Positions 16,128-24,603 of a stretch of DNA of 32,450 nucleotides are shown here, one piece after another. The stretch comes from an uncultured Fretibacterium sp. GTDB taxonomy: Bacteria; Synergistota; Synergistia; Synergistales; Aminobacteriaceae. The position numbers were made by a program, and so were the translations under genes. How positions within the stretch are numbered: the first letter of the stretch is position 1; every line of letters starts with the position of its first letter. The notes below the pieces were generated by a model. It saw nothing but the letters and a program-made list of their open reading frames with translations. It searched no databases and had not been told where the DNA came from. Location: positions 1 through 32,450 of the forward strand of contig CAMGZM010000017.1 of NCBI GenBank assembly GCA_946183145.1, written 5' to 3'.

Positions 16128-17246
16128 CTACTTTGCGTGGCGCGACACAACGTCTTCAACAGAAAGTTTTGCACAGGCCGCCGCGAGATCATCATAGCTC
16201 ATCTCAGCGAGGGCTTTAATTTCGTCCGCGTTGTAGGGAAGCTGATCGCCCGTGAAGTATTTTGCGTAGTTCGCGTAATCTTCAGGGGAAGCAACGTACA
16301 TATACGGGAAGACCATATCATGGAAGCCCGTTGTGCTGGGTTCATATTTTCCGCGCACTGTGTTGTACACCATGAGGAACGCGAAGAAAGGATCTGCGTA
16401 ATGACCGCCGGACTCAGCCGCCATTGCTCCACTCTTGAGTTTTGCGTCAAGGTCGGGAAGGAAGTCCGTTGAGACGACAGCAATCTTGCCCGTTAAGCCT
16501 TTTGCCTCGATTGCCGCGATTGCTCCGAGAAGTGTATCACCGCCGCCGCCCGCTACTATGAGCGCGTCAATGTCCGGGTTCGCGTCAATGATTGCTTCAG
16601 CCGTTGCGCGTCCTGTGTCTGTCGTTGTGCGTCCGTACTGAGGATCAAGCAATACTACTTTGTCATCGGGGTGCTTTGCGTTCCATTCCTCGACTCCTGC
16701 CTTGTAGCCTGCCCAGCGTCCCAAGAATGTAGCGTCGCCGGGTTCCCAGCCCTCAAGGCCGATTTTCCTGCAACCCTTCTGACCCGCAAGAATGAGTACT
16801 AACGTTTTGCCGTTGTCGAACTCTGACTCATGCACTGCTCCGACATAGTATTTTGACTCGGTTGCCTGCTTGTATTCTTCCGGGTTCGTGTTTTTGTCGA
16901 TTGAGCGGAAGAACTGAGCTACGTACACTTCATTTTCATCGCAAGTTTTGATGACTGATCCCATTTCGGCGGAAGCACTGTTGCAGATGATTATTCCGTC
17001 GCACCCGGCAAGGGCTAATGTCTCTGCGCTTGATGTTACCTGCTCTGAGATATGCGCTTGGTCAACCCACTGCGTTTCAACTCCGAGGGCTTTTGCGGCC
17101 GAGTCAATCATTCTTTTGCACTCACTGCCGAGCGTGTCTGTTGATGACCAAATCGATATGCCGATTTTCACGGGAGCTGCGAACACTGCCGGAGCTGCTG
17201 AGAAAATCATTGATACTGCGAGTAATAATGCGACTGCTTTTTTCAT
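16128..17246 (-). CDS. Periplasmic sugar-binding protein, second importer
   Basis: A 372-residue solute-binding protein of the ribose-binding (Peripla_BP_4) class. A signal peptide is clear: basic MKK, a hydrophobic core and a cleavage region AVFAAP near residues 20-25, with no lipobox, so it should be free in the periplasm. The mature protein opens with VKIGISIWSSTDTLGSECKR and contains CDGIIICNSAS and DIDALIVAGGGGDT, the usual positions for sugar-contact loops. AGGAGG lies 13 bases upstream of the ATG. It follows ytfQ by 25 bases and precedes a terminator hairpin. Ligand unknown; it probably serves the divergent permease/ATPase set directly downstream. It ends with TAG. Confidence 0.82.
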   Translation of the reverse strand: MKKAVALLLAVSMIFSAAPAVFAAPVKIGISIWSSTDTLGSECKRMIDSAAKALGVETQWVDQAHISEQVTSSAETLALAGCDGIIICNSASAEMGSVIKTCDENEVYVAQFFRSIDKNTNPEEYKQATESKYYVGAVHESEFDNGKTLVLILAGQKGCRKIGLEGWEPGDATFLGRWAGYKAGVEEWNAKHPDDKVVLLDPQYGRTTTDTGRATAEAIIDANPDIDALIVAGGGGDTLLGAIAAIEAKGLTGKIAVVSTDFLPDLDAKLKSGAMAAESGGHYADPFFAFLMVYNTVRGKYEPSTTGFHDMVFPYMYVASPEDYANYAKYFTGDQLPYNADEIKALAEMSYDDLAAACAKLSVEDVVSRHAK

Positions 17247-17271
17247 GATACGAATTTTTCCTCCTGCTGAA

Positions 17272-18264
17272 TTAATATCTGCGCTGTGAAATTACGTCAG
17301 CGGCTTTCACTGATTTCACTGACCCTAAATCGATTCCGCCGTCTGTGTCAAATACTCCTTCTTCAGGGTGAATGACTTGCTTGCTGAACTTCTCGCCTTT
17401 TTCGAGTCCTTCAATCGTGGGAACGACAAACGCGCCGTAAAGCGGTGTGCATTCAACCGTGCAATTCATTTCTCCCGCTACAATCGCGTCAAAAGCGGCT
17501 TTCACTGAGTCGCATCCTACGATGATAATATCTTTTCCCGGGACTTTTCCGGCGGCCTTGATTGCGTCAATAGCTCCGAGTGCCATATCATCATTCTGTG
17601 CGATGAGTACATCAATTTTCGGGATTGACTTCAACCAGCTCTCCATTACTGCTTGGCCTTCAGCGCGTGTGAAGTTTCCTGACTGCTGGCCGACAAGTTT
17701 CAAGTGCGGGTATTCTTTGAGGGCTGCAAGGTTGCCTTCTGTGCGTCCTGTCTGTGCGCTTGCTCCCGTAGTGCCTTCCATGATTACGAGGTTGACATCT
17801 TCATTGCCCCGGCCGGCTTTCTTCAAATACTCGCCTGCCCAAGCAACTTGCCTTCTTCCCTCTTCAACAAAATCTCCGCCGAACGCCGCAACGTAATCAA
17901 TCTTATCGGCGCAATCCGGGATTCTGTCTATGAGGAGCAGCGGTATTTCGGCCTCGTTGACTTCCTTCAACACTTCGTCCCATCCTGTAGACACAACGCC
18001 CGTGAAAAGTATGTAGTCTACATCTTGAGTGATGAAGTTCCGCAGGGCTTTGATCTGGTTCTCCTGCTTCTGCTGGCCGTCATCATAGACGAGCTTCCAG
18101 CCCGGATGATTCTCGATTGCCGAACGCAAGTCGTCAGTGTTGGCTGTTCTCCAGTCGGACTCCTGCCCAATCTGTGAGAAAGCTATCACGACATCTTTCG
18201 CGCTCGCCGCAGAAACGCAAACGAGAAGCACTAGCGCAAGGGTGAAACATAAAACTTTCTTCAT
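17272..18264 (-). CDS. ytfQ: Periplasmic sugar-binding protein, YtfQ type
   Basis: A 330-residue binding protein that closely follows Escherichia coli YtfQ, the galactofuranose-binding component: FSQIGQESDWRTANT, DDGQQKQENQIKALRNF, EIPLLLIDR, GTTGASA, SGNFTRAEGQAVMES and NDDMALGAIDAIK all have direct counterparts there. The N-terminus is a signal peptide with cleavage after ASA (about residue 22) and no lipobox. GGAGGG lies 10 bases before the ATG. As first gene of the operon it is separated from its presumed partners ytfR, ytfT and yjfF by four genes of a second importer. It diverges from galM, which fits a role in aldose uptake. Galactofuranose, arabinofuranose or a related sugar are the likely ligands. 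Confidence 0.87.
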   Translation of the reverse strand: MKKVLCFTLALVLLVCVSAASAKDVVIAFSQIGQESDWRTANTDDLRSAIENHPGWKLVYDDGQQKQENQIKALRNFITQDVDYILFTGVVSTGWDEVLKEVNEAEIPLLLIDRIPDCADKIDYVAAFGGDFVEEGRRQVAWAGEYLKKAGRGNEDVNLVIMEGTTGASAQTGRTEGNLAALKEYPHLKLVGQQSGNFTRAEGQAVMESWLKSIPKIDVLIAQNDDMALGAIDAIKAAGKVPGKDIIIVGCDSVKAAFDAIVAGEMNCTVECTPLYGAFVVPTIEGLEKGEKFSKQVIHPEEGVFDTDGGIDLGSVKSVKAADVISQRRY

Positions 18265-18367
18265 GAGAAAATTTCCCTCCGTTTATGAGATTGTGAATTG
18301 TATAATTGAAGTGTGAAAATCCTACAACAAACGCGAAAAAAATTCAATTTGTGAAAGGGCTGATTTG
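18265..18367. promoter_or_regulatory. Divergent intergenic region between ytfQ and galM
   Basis: The 103-base region must hold promoters for the nine-gene operon and for galM. A TATAAT at 18301-18306 could serve galM, without a clear -35 box. TTGTGAA occurs at 18291-18297 and 18349-18355 and a related AGTGTGAA at 18310-18317; these could be regulator contacts but are too short to assign. No regulator gene for the sugar operon lies in the window. Confidence 0.3.
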
Positions 18368-19402
18368 ATGATCGCAAAAAGTTTATTCGGCGTTCTTTCT
18401 GACGGAAGGCACGTATACAATTACACGCTCAAAGATGAGTCCGGCCAGAGCGTAACAATCTCTGAATACGGCTGTGCGATTCTTGAGATTAACGTTTTCG
18501 GGAATGACGGAGTACTTCATGACGTTGCATTAGGTTATGCCTCGCTGTCTGAATACGTGAATGACAAATGCAATTTCGGTGTTACTGTCGGAAGATTCGC
18601 GAACAGAATCGCCGGGGGAAAATTTACCCTTAACGGCGTAACATATCACCTCCCTAAGAATGACGGCAGCAATACATTACACGGAGGCTATAACGGATTC
18701 GGAAAACGAGTTTTTGCCTCACGGTGCGAGAATGATTCCGTAATCTTCACTCTGAAAAGCCCGGATTTAGACGAGGGATTTCCGGGGAATTTTGCGCTGA
18801 AAGTTTGCGTTACGTTTTCTGACGGGCGAATCCGAATGCAGTACGAATATGTTTGCGACAAGGACACGCCCGCGAGCATCACCAATCACAATTACTTCAA
18901 CCTTAACGGGCATGGCCGGGGAAATATTCTGAATCACACTGTGAAGATTAACGCGGAAAAATATTGCCGTGCAAATGATGAGTTACTTGCGCTCGCACCG
19001 TGCGTTAATGTCGAGGGGACTCCGTTTGATTTCAGGGAAGGGAAAAAGATTGCTGACGGTGTGAACACATATTCGCCCGAACTCATAAGCGCGTGCGGAG
19101 GATATGATCACTGCTACGAGATTTCCGGGACAAAAGCCGCTGAAGCTGTGAGTGATGTTACGGGCATAAAGCTGGAAGTATTTTCCGACATGCCTGCAAT
19201 GCAATTTTACACGGGGAATCAGATCGGCCATGTTCGCGGGAAAAACGGAGCAGTCTACAACAGCTTTGACGGATTCGCGATGGAGTGCCAGAAATTTCCG
19301 AATGCAATAAATGAGCCGTCCTTCCCTGACTGCGTAATCAAGGCAGGACAGCCCGAAAAATCATATATCGAGTACAGACTCTCGCGTGCGGACAAACAGT
19401 AG
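18368..19402 (+). CDS. galM: Aldose 1-epimerase (mutarotase)
   Basis: A 344-residue cytoplasmic enzyme that interconverts alpha and beta anomers of free aldoses such as galactose, glucose or arabinose. Family motifs are in order: VGRFANRIAGGKF, LHGGYNGFGKRVF, the catalytic histidine region TNHNYFNLNGH, GGYDHCYEI, FYTGNQI and the C-terminal AMECQKFPNAINEP with the catalytic glutamate. Length is normal. The start is ATG 18368, with AAAGGG 8 bases upstream, rather than the adjacent TTG. It is divergent from the sugar import operon, so it probably processes the imported sugar. It ends with TAG, five bases from the end of a converging esterase gene. Confidence 0.93.
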   Translation: MIAKSLFGVLSDGRHVYNYTLKDESGQSVTISEYGCAILEINVFGNDGVLHDVALGYASLSEYVNDKCNFGVTVGRFANRIAGGKFTLNGVTYHLPKNDGSNTLHGGYNGFGKRVFASRCENDSVIFTLKSPDLDEGFPGNFALKVCVTFSDGRIRMQYEYVCDKDTPASITNHNYFNLNGHGRGNILNHTVKINAEKYCRANDELLALAPCVNVEGTPFDFREGKKIADGVNTYSPELISACGGYDHCYEISGTKAAEAVSDVTGIKLEVFSDMPAMQFYTGNQIGHVRGKNGAVYNSFDGFAMECQKFPNAINEPSFPDCVIKAGQPEKSYIEYRLSRADKQ

Positions 19403-19407
19403 CGTTT

Positions 19408-20334
19408 TCACTGGTGAGCCTCCCAGAATTTCACGGCGTTGTTCAGCCATCCTTCAGCGGCTGTATTTTCGCCAAGCCCGAAGCCGTGAGGAAGTCCCGG
19501 AAAAATCTCAAGCATCGCATCAGTTCCGTTAGCTTTGATTCTGTTCACGTAAGACTGCACTGACCTATAGGGGGCTATTCCGTCTGATGTTCCAACACAG
19601 GCATATGTAGGAGGCTAACGCCCGGTGATTTCCGAAAGCCCGGTGTACTGCATTATTACAGCAGCGGGACGGGGATATGACTTTCCGATGAATGACTCAG
19701 TTCCGTATGAGCCGAGCCACGCCGACATTCTCGCACCCGCAGAGCCTCCCCACAATGAATAGCCGCTCACGTCAACGCCCAAATCATTCGCGTGTTCATG
19801 TATGAATGCTATTGCCCTCGCTAAGTCCTCGCAAGCCGTATCAGCTCCCGGCCTGTATATCAATGCGAAAGCGTTATAGCCCCTGCGTGAAAGCTCCAAT
19901 GCGTGAGGGAAGCTGTCATGAATCGCTCCGACAAAAACGAATCCTCCTCCGGCGTTGCAGACCGCGAATTTTGCGCCGCGTTTACCCCTGAAGAAAAACA
20001 GCCCCGTAACTTTTGAGCGTGAATCATCGTCGGGATATATGCGGTAAAATATCTGCCTGCCGTCATTCACCTAGTCAAGCATATGATTTATCACGTCAGC
20101 AGTTCTTGAAGGGTTAATGCAGCTGTACCATGTCAGGCGCAAATCACCCAATGTTTTGCCGCTGTAATAATATTCGTCAAGCGGGAAAATCATCCGTCCG
20201 TAATTCCCGAATGCAGGATTATTCACAACGTCAGAAATTTTTGTGCTGACATTAACTTTTTCACGCGCAAAAGCCGCCCCGCCCGCAGCAATACACAGAA
20301 GCAGGGCAGCAGACATTCTCATCAAGATATTCAT
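19408..20334 (-). pseudogene. Exported alpha/beta hydrolase interrupted by two in-frame TAG codons
   Basis: A single frame of 308 positions runs from ATG 20334 to TGA 19408 and is interrupted only by TAG at codon 88 (20071-20073) and codon 240 (19615-19617). No frameshift is present and similarity to the esterase fold continues through both. A signal peptide ends near AFA (residues 21-23). The oxyanion loop NAGGGF, nucleophile motif WGGSAG (Ser198), a candidate aspartate in GTSDG (Asp251) and histidine in GLPHGFG (His283) are all intact, but the last two lie after the second TAG, so the truncated products would be inactive. The ATG overlaps the upstream carboxylesterase stop by 4 bases. Two amber mutations in a recently dead gene are the plain explanation; amber readthrough is the alternative. 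Confidence 0.85.
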
Positions 20335-21917
20335 TCCGTCAAAAGTTTCAACAGTTCATCATCATGATGATTCACTAATACAGGCACATCATCAAATATC
20401 ATTGTCGCGCCGTTCTCAGGGGTATACGCTTCCCATCCCGGGCTGCCTGTTCTCGCAAAGTCTATCCACGCCTGACTCATTTTGTCCGCGAGTGCCTGAG
20501 CTTTTTCTCCGCCGCCTGTAGCTTTCTCGCTGAGGGCTATATTATTGAACACAAACGGAAGTTCGGAGCAGTGATACGCCATCGCATAGCCGCCCATTAT
20601 AGGAGTCTCCCACGTGAATATATATGCGTAAACGGGTGCGGGCTGTTTTGCTTTCGTGTTGAGAGTCTCAATAGTTCCGAGACGCAGCCACGAATCAACA
20701 TAGAGAGAGTCTACGGCCTTTTTCCATGTGTACGCCTTGAGGAACGCCGCTGTAATTTTGTCTGTCTTGTCGCCGAAACGTTCACGGAGTTTTGCTGACG
20801 TTTCAGAGTCGTCCCAGAAATTTTTATTGTCGCTCTGAGCCGCTGCCATTTTCGGGACAAATTCACGGATTGTTATCCATTCATTAAGCACAGATCCGGC
20901 CATGAGGGGAATATCTTTTGTCCATTCACTGAAGCCGCCTCTTACCGGATCTTTAGGGATATAATCTCCGTCCTTGACTGGTGCCCACGAGATTTTGACC
21001 TCAGCAAGTGCTTTTCTTCCGGCCATGTCGAGACGCTCAAAGGGAATATCTTTCAGGCTGTCGACATTCGCGGGGTCAATGCCCAGATCCGCAAGCACTA
21101 ATTCCGCGACTCTGCGTGAAATTTTCTGATCCGGCAATGTTATTCCCATCATCTGAACCGCGCCGCTCTGCTCGATTGCCTTGTGGAAGAGTCCTTTTGC
21201 TGACGGCATAGACATTAGTGTTAAAATTTTCGCCCCGCCTCCTGACTGACCGAACAGCGTAACATTATCCGGGTCGCCTCCGAAATGTGATATATTGTCC
21301 TTTACCCATTCGAGAGCCGCAACGATGTCCATCATACCGAGATTGCCGGAATACTTGTACTTTTCGCCGTAAGCAGACAAATCAAGAAAGCCCATAATAT
21401 TCAGCCTGTGATTTAAGCTGACGACTACGAGATTTCCTTTACGGGATAAATTTTCACCGCGAAAAACATCCTCAGCAAGCGATGACCCCGCCTCGAATCC
21501 TCCGCCGTGAAGCCAAACCATTACGGGGCGTTTTACGTCATCAAGTCCGGGAGTCCAGATGTTAAGATTCTGGCAGCTGTTATCCTGCGGGTAATTCCTT
21601 CCTTCCCACAAAGGCCAGTAATAATGAACGGGGAACATGTCATTTTCGGGCTTAATGTTCTGCGGGGACATAGAGCCGTAATTCAGCGCGAGTTTCACGC
21701 CGTCCCATGATGAGACTTTTACCGGGGGCATGAATGGCTCTGCTGTTGCGTACTGGACTCCGTGATACGTGAATATTCCGTCTCGTATGAAGCCCTGAAG
21801 TTTTCCGTTCTCCGTCTCTGCTACAGCTATTCCCGGCCCTGCGAGAATTTCAGCTGATGATATGCCTGACAGAGAAAGCGCAATCACAAGAGAAAGCGCA
21901 AATATTTTCCTCATCAT
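20331..21917 (-). CDS. Exported type-B carboxylesterase
   Basis: A 528-residue carboxylesterase/para-nitrobenzyl-esterase family protein that hydrolyses carboxylic esters. The signal peptide covers about residues 1-22. Motifs in order are an early region ending FTYHGVQYA, QNLNIWTPG, the oxyanion loop VWLHGGGF (to residue 141), the nucleophile motif LFGQSGGG with Ser225, and the histidine region AYHCSELPFVF. The nucleophile elbow is GQSGG rather than the usual GESAGG. The protein should act in the periplasm or outside the cell. It starts 3 bases after the upstream hydrolase gene and overlaps the next by 4 bases. The natural ester is unknown; acetylated or feruloylated plant sugars are an inference from the neighbouring sugar genes. 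Confidence 0.88.
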   Translation of the reverse strand: MMRKIFALSLVIALSLSGISSAEILAGPGIAVAETENGKLQGFIRDGIFTYHGVQYATAEPFMPPVKVSSWDGVKLALNYGSMSPQNIKPENDMFPVHYYWPLWEGRNYPQDNSCQNLNIWTPGLDDVKRPVMVWLHGGGFEAGSSLAEDVFRGENLSRKGNLVVVSLNHRLNIMGFLDLSAYGEKYKYSGNLGMMDIVAALEWVKDNISHFGGDPDNVTLFGQSGGGAKILTLMSMPSAKGLFHKAIEQSGAVQMMGITLPDQKISRRVAELVLADLGIDPANVDSLKDIPFERLDMAGRKALAEVKISWAPVKDGDYIPKDPVRGGFSEWTKDIPLMAGSVLNEWITIREFVPKMAAAQSDNKNFWDDSETSAKLRERFGDKTDKITAAFLKAYTWKKAVDSLYVDSWLRLGTIETLNTKAKQPAPVYAYIFTWETPIMGGYAMAYHCSELPFVFNNIALSEKATGGGEKAQALADKMSQAWIDFARTGSPGWEAYTPENGATMIFDDVPVLVNHHDDELLKLLTE

Positions 21918-21920
21918 AAT

Positions 21921-22964
21921 TTACATCCCCTTTGACTTGAGCCATTCAGCGACATGTTCAGCAACGACATCATTATTCTTGTCCTGAAAGATGAAATGTT
22001 CATTGCCCGTAATGCCGATTTTCGGAAGGTCTATAACTGTGCAGTCGCCCCCGTGTTTGTTGACGCATTCCGCAAACTTGAACGCCATAGCCCTGACTCC
22101 GCGCCAGTAATCACGCGATGGAATCTCTACAGGCTCATCGGGTATGAAGTCGCCGAAATAAATTATGATTGGCTGGTCGATGAGTTTTGCGAAATTTTCG
22201 GGTGATACTGCCTGCGCTCTTACAGGTGCGTAATTCGTGGGAATATTTTCGGGAGTCTCGCCTTCAGGGAAATAGAACAATCCGCCCGGCTCAACTGCAA
22301 CTACAGCCTTCACTTTGTCGGACTCAATCGCGATATTCCAGCCGGGGATTCCTCCCTGCGAGTGAGTGAAGAGAATCCCATTTCCGCAACGCTCAAAGAT
22401 TTCCACAAACGCCGCGACAATCACATTCACGTCAAAATCGCCTGTGTTGGGAGTCATCTGCCGGAAAAACTGATTGAGGCTCTCCTGGTCATCGGGGAAC
22501 TGCGAACCCTCGTATGTTTTCGGCCAGAGTCCTATACGGAACTGCGTGTACCAGTTCTGATCCTGCATGAGAGTCGAAATCTCTGCTGCTTTGCTTGTCT
22601 GTCCTGCCTCGCCTCTTCTGGGCTGGTCAACGAGATAAACCCCGTAGCCTTTGCGGAGAAATATATCGCTCCATCCCGGGCGGCCGTCGGGAGTCGTCAT
22701 CCATCCCATTCGCGATTGTCCGTAGCCGTGAAGGAACACCATCGGCAACTTGCTGTTTCCTTCTGGAATCTGGTAGAGAACATTTGCGTGGTCAGCGTGG
22801 TGAGTCTGGCCTTTCGGGTCAAACTGTCCGTGAACAGGGTCAAATGTCCCGTCCGTTGAAAGAACAACACCGCCCGCCGAAAATATTCCCTGCTCTTTGA
22901 TGTTAAGAGCGTGAGAAGGAACAGCAAGCGACAACAACATTAACGCGCATAAAAATTTCTTCAT
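21921..22964 (-). CDS. Exported alpha/beta hydrolase (esterase)
   Basis: A 347-residue alpha/beta hydrolase with a signal peptide ending at about SHA (residues 17-19). It shows the oxyanion region VFLHGYGQS (residues 77-84), the nucleophile motif THSQGG with Ser202, and a C-terminal histidine in GNEHFIFQDKNN. A ribosome-binding site AAGGAGGAG lies close to the ATG. It is the first gene of a three-hydrolase operon read from a promoter with a 19-base spacer next to a divergent MerR-type regulator, so it is probably induced by that regulator. The substrate cannot be stated; an esterase or lipase is likely. Confidence 0.85.
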   Translation of the reverse strand: MKKFLCALMLLSLAVPSHALNIKEQGIFSAGGVVLSTDGTFDPVHGQFDPKGQTHHADHANVLYQIPEGNSKLPMVFLHGYGQSRMGWMTTPDGRPGWSDIFLRKGYGVYLVDQPRRGEAGQTSKAAEISTLMQDQNWYTQFRIGLWPKTYEGSQFPDDQESLNQFFRQMTPNTGDFDVNVIVAAFVEIFERCGNGILFTHSQGGIPGWNIAIESDKVKAVVAVEPGGLFYFPEGETPENIPTNYAPVRAQAVSPENFAKLIDQPIIIYFGDFIPDEPVEIPSRDYWRGVRAMAFKFAECVNKHGGDCTVIDLPKIGITGNEHFIFQDKNNDVVAEHVAEWLKSKGM

Positions 22965-23002
22965 GAGAATCTCTCCTCCTTGTGTGATTGTGAATGCCGC
23001 AA

Positions 23003-23033
23003 ATTATAATAACCGCCAGTAACAAACGCTCAA
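23003..23033 (-). promoter_or_regulatory. Putative MerR-type promoter of the hydrolase operon
   Basis: On the minus strand a TTGAGC -35 box (23033-23028) and a perfect TATAAT -10 box (23008-23003) are 19 bases apart. Promoters activated by MerR-family proteins typically have an overlong 19-20-base spacer that the regulator untwists. The divergent gene encodes such a regulator. I see no clean dyad in the spacer. A plus-strand TATAAT at 23005-23010 overlaps and could serve the regulator gene itself. Confidence 0.55.
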
Positions 23034-23056
23034 TTTTTGCCGGGAGTGAATAAATT

Positions 23057-23473
23057 ATGATTTATACAATGCTCGAAGCCTGCCGCGAAACAGGAATGAC
23101 ATATCAGGGACTCAAGTTTTACTGCAATGAAGGACTTGTGCCGAATGTGAAGCGCGACAGGATTAACCGCCGTGTGTTTGATGAGAATGATATTGCGTGG
23201 ATAAAGAGCCTGCGAAAATTGCGGAAATGCGGAATGAGTCTCAGCGACATAAAAGAGTACATGAATTTGTGCCTTGAAGGTGAGAAGAGCATACCTCAGC
23301 GAAAAGTCATACTCAGCAGGACACGTGAAAGACTCTGCGCCCAAATCGAGGAGCTTAAAGAGGCCGTGAAATATATTGACGGCAAACAGGGATTTTATGA
23401 CGGAGTTTTATCCGGGGCAGCGGAATATGTGAGCAATCTTCTTCCGTGTTCGTGCAGTCTGGACAAACAGTAA
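23057..23473 (+). CDS. MerR-family transcriptional regulator
   Basis: A 138-residue cytoplasmic DNA-binding protein. The N-terminal winged helix has the family pattern: MLEACRETGMTYQGLKFYCN (residues 4-23), where MerR proteins usually have TGVSxxTLRYYE, then GLVPN, NRRVFDENDIAWIKSLRKLR and CGMSLSDIKEYM. A helical dimerisation segment follows (about residues 80-115) and then a short C-terminus with two cysteines in LPCSCSL. It is divergent from the three-hydrolase operon and 53 bases before another exported hydrolase gene, so it probably controls both arms. The effector is unknown; small hydrophobic or phenolic ligands would suit the length. GGGAG lies 10 bases before the ATG. Confidence 0.88.
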   Translation: MIYTMLEACRETGMTYQGLKFYCNEGLVPNVKRDRINRRVFDENDIAWIKSLRKLRKCGMSLSDIKEYMNLCLEGEKSIPQRKVILSRTRERLCAQIEELKEAVKYIDGKQGFYDGVLSGAAEYVSNLLPCSCSLDKQ

Positions 23474-23526
23474 CAACCGCAAAATATATTTATCCTGCAA
23501 AAATTTTTACAGGAGGAATCAATCCC

Positions 23527-24603
23527 ATGAGACTCACAATAATATTCATGGCCGTATGTTTCATGCTCGTATGCGGGACTGCTTTTGCTGACATGATGCC
23601 CGCAAAAAGTTTCACCGAACGACAGCCCAAGACCCACAACGCTAACCCGTGGGGACTCGTTTACGCCGGAGCAATCACGGAGAACGTTCCCGGAAAAGTC
23701 AACATTCACCCGATAAGCTACCAGCTCAACGGAATAACCATCGCCGCGAATGTCTATACCCCGGCAGGCTATGACCCGTCAAAGAAATATCCTGCTGTTA
23801 CGGTCGCGCACCCTAACGGAGGAGTCAAAGAGCAGGTTGCGGGACTCTTTGCGCAGAAATTAGCGGAGGCCGGGTACATCGCAATAGCTGCGGACGCTGC
23901 ATATCAGGGTGAAAGCGGCGGGCTTCCCAGACACACGGATATACCTTTCTTCAGGACAGAGGATATTCACGGAATGGTTGACATACTTACGGTTTATCCC
24001 GGAGTCGACGCGAATCGAATCGGTATGCTCGGCATTTGCGGGGGAGGAGGCTACACTCTCAACGCGGCGAAATCAGAAAAGCGCGTGAAATCTGTTGCGA
24101 CATTGAGCATGTTCAACACCGGGCGCGTAAGGCGTGAGGGTTACATGAGCAGCCAAATCCGCGACATTCAGGAGAGACTCACGCAGGCTTCATTAGCGAG
24201 GGGCGAAAATTTTGCGGCGGGGACGGTAGATTTTGACGCTCTCACGGACGAATCAATCAACGCAATTACTAATGACCTTTACCGCGAGGGAATGAAGTAT
24301 TACGGCAAAACTCACAGGCACCCTAATTCAACGTTTGAATACACACGTTACAGCCTCACAGAGTTAATGCAGTGGGACGCAACAGACAACATCAAGCTGA
24401 TTAATGTTCCATTGCTCATGATGGCCGGAAGCACAGCCGACTCCCTCTACATGTCGGAGGACGCAATCGAGAAAGCAACAGGCACGAACGACAAAGAATT
24501 ATTCCTGATACAGGGAGCATTTCACATTCAGACGTATTATGTTCCTGAATATGTAGAGCAGGAAATCAACAAGCTGAAGGAATTTTTTGGGAGGACGCTA
24601 TGA
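23527..24603 (+). CDS. Exported alpha/beta hydrolase with a cysteine nucleophile elbow
   Basis: A 358-residue hydrolase resembling dienelactone hydrolase and YcjY-like enzymes. The signal peptide ends near AFA (residues 19-21). After a strand PAVTVAHPNGG it has the elbow LGICGGGGY, which places Cys171 where serine is usual, as in dienelactone hydrolase. A likely aspartate lies in GSTADSLYM and a histidine in GAFHIQTYY. The start is ATG 23527, with AGGAGG upstream and a signal peptide directly following; a longer frame from 23446 overlaps the regulator gene. It is followed by an exported CMD protein with a 4-base overlap. The role is probably hydrolysis of an ester or lactone outside the cytoplasm. 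Confidence 0.82.
   Translation: MRLTIIFMAVCFMLVCGTAFADMMPAKSFTERQPKTHNANPWGLVYAGAITENVPGKVNIHPISYQLNGITIAANVYTPAGYDPSKKYPAVTVAHPNGGVKEQVAGLFAQKLAEAGYIAIAADAAYQGESGGLPRHTDIPFFRTEDIHGMVDILTVYPGVDANRIGMLGICGGGGYTLNAAKSEKRVKSVATLSMFNTGRVRREGYMSSQIRDIQERLTQASLARGENFAAGTVDFDALTDESINAITNDLYREGMKYYGKTHRHPNSTFEYTRYSLTELMQWDATDNIKLINVPLLMMAGSTADSLYMSEDAIEKATGTNDKELFLIQGAFHIQTYYVPEYVEQEINKLKEFFGRTL

Noticed and set aside
18291-18355. TGTGAA repeats before galM as CRP or LacI-type operators
   Set aside because: They are short direct repeats rather than a symmetrical operator, and similar TGTGA strings occur before unrelated genes.
19408-20334. Genome-wide reassignment of TAG to an amino acid
   Set aside because: Several intact, full-length genes here (galM, ispE, araD and others) end in TAG at the normal position, so TAG is an ordinary stop in this genome.
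23446-23526. Earlier start for the cysteine-elbow hydrolase
   Set aside because: It overlaps the regulator gene and would bury the signal peptide; ATG 23527 has AGGAGG and begins a proper signal peptide.
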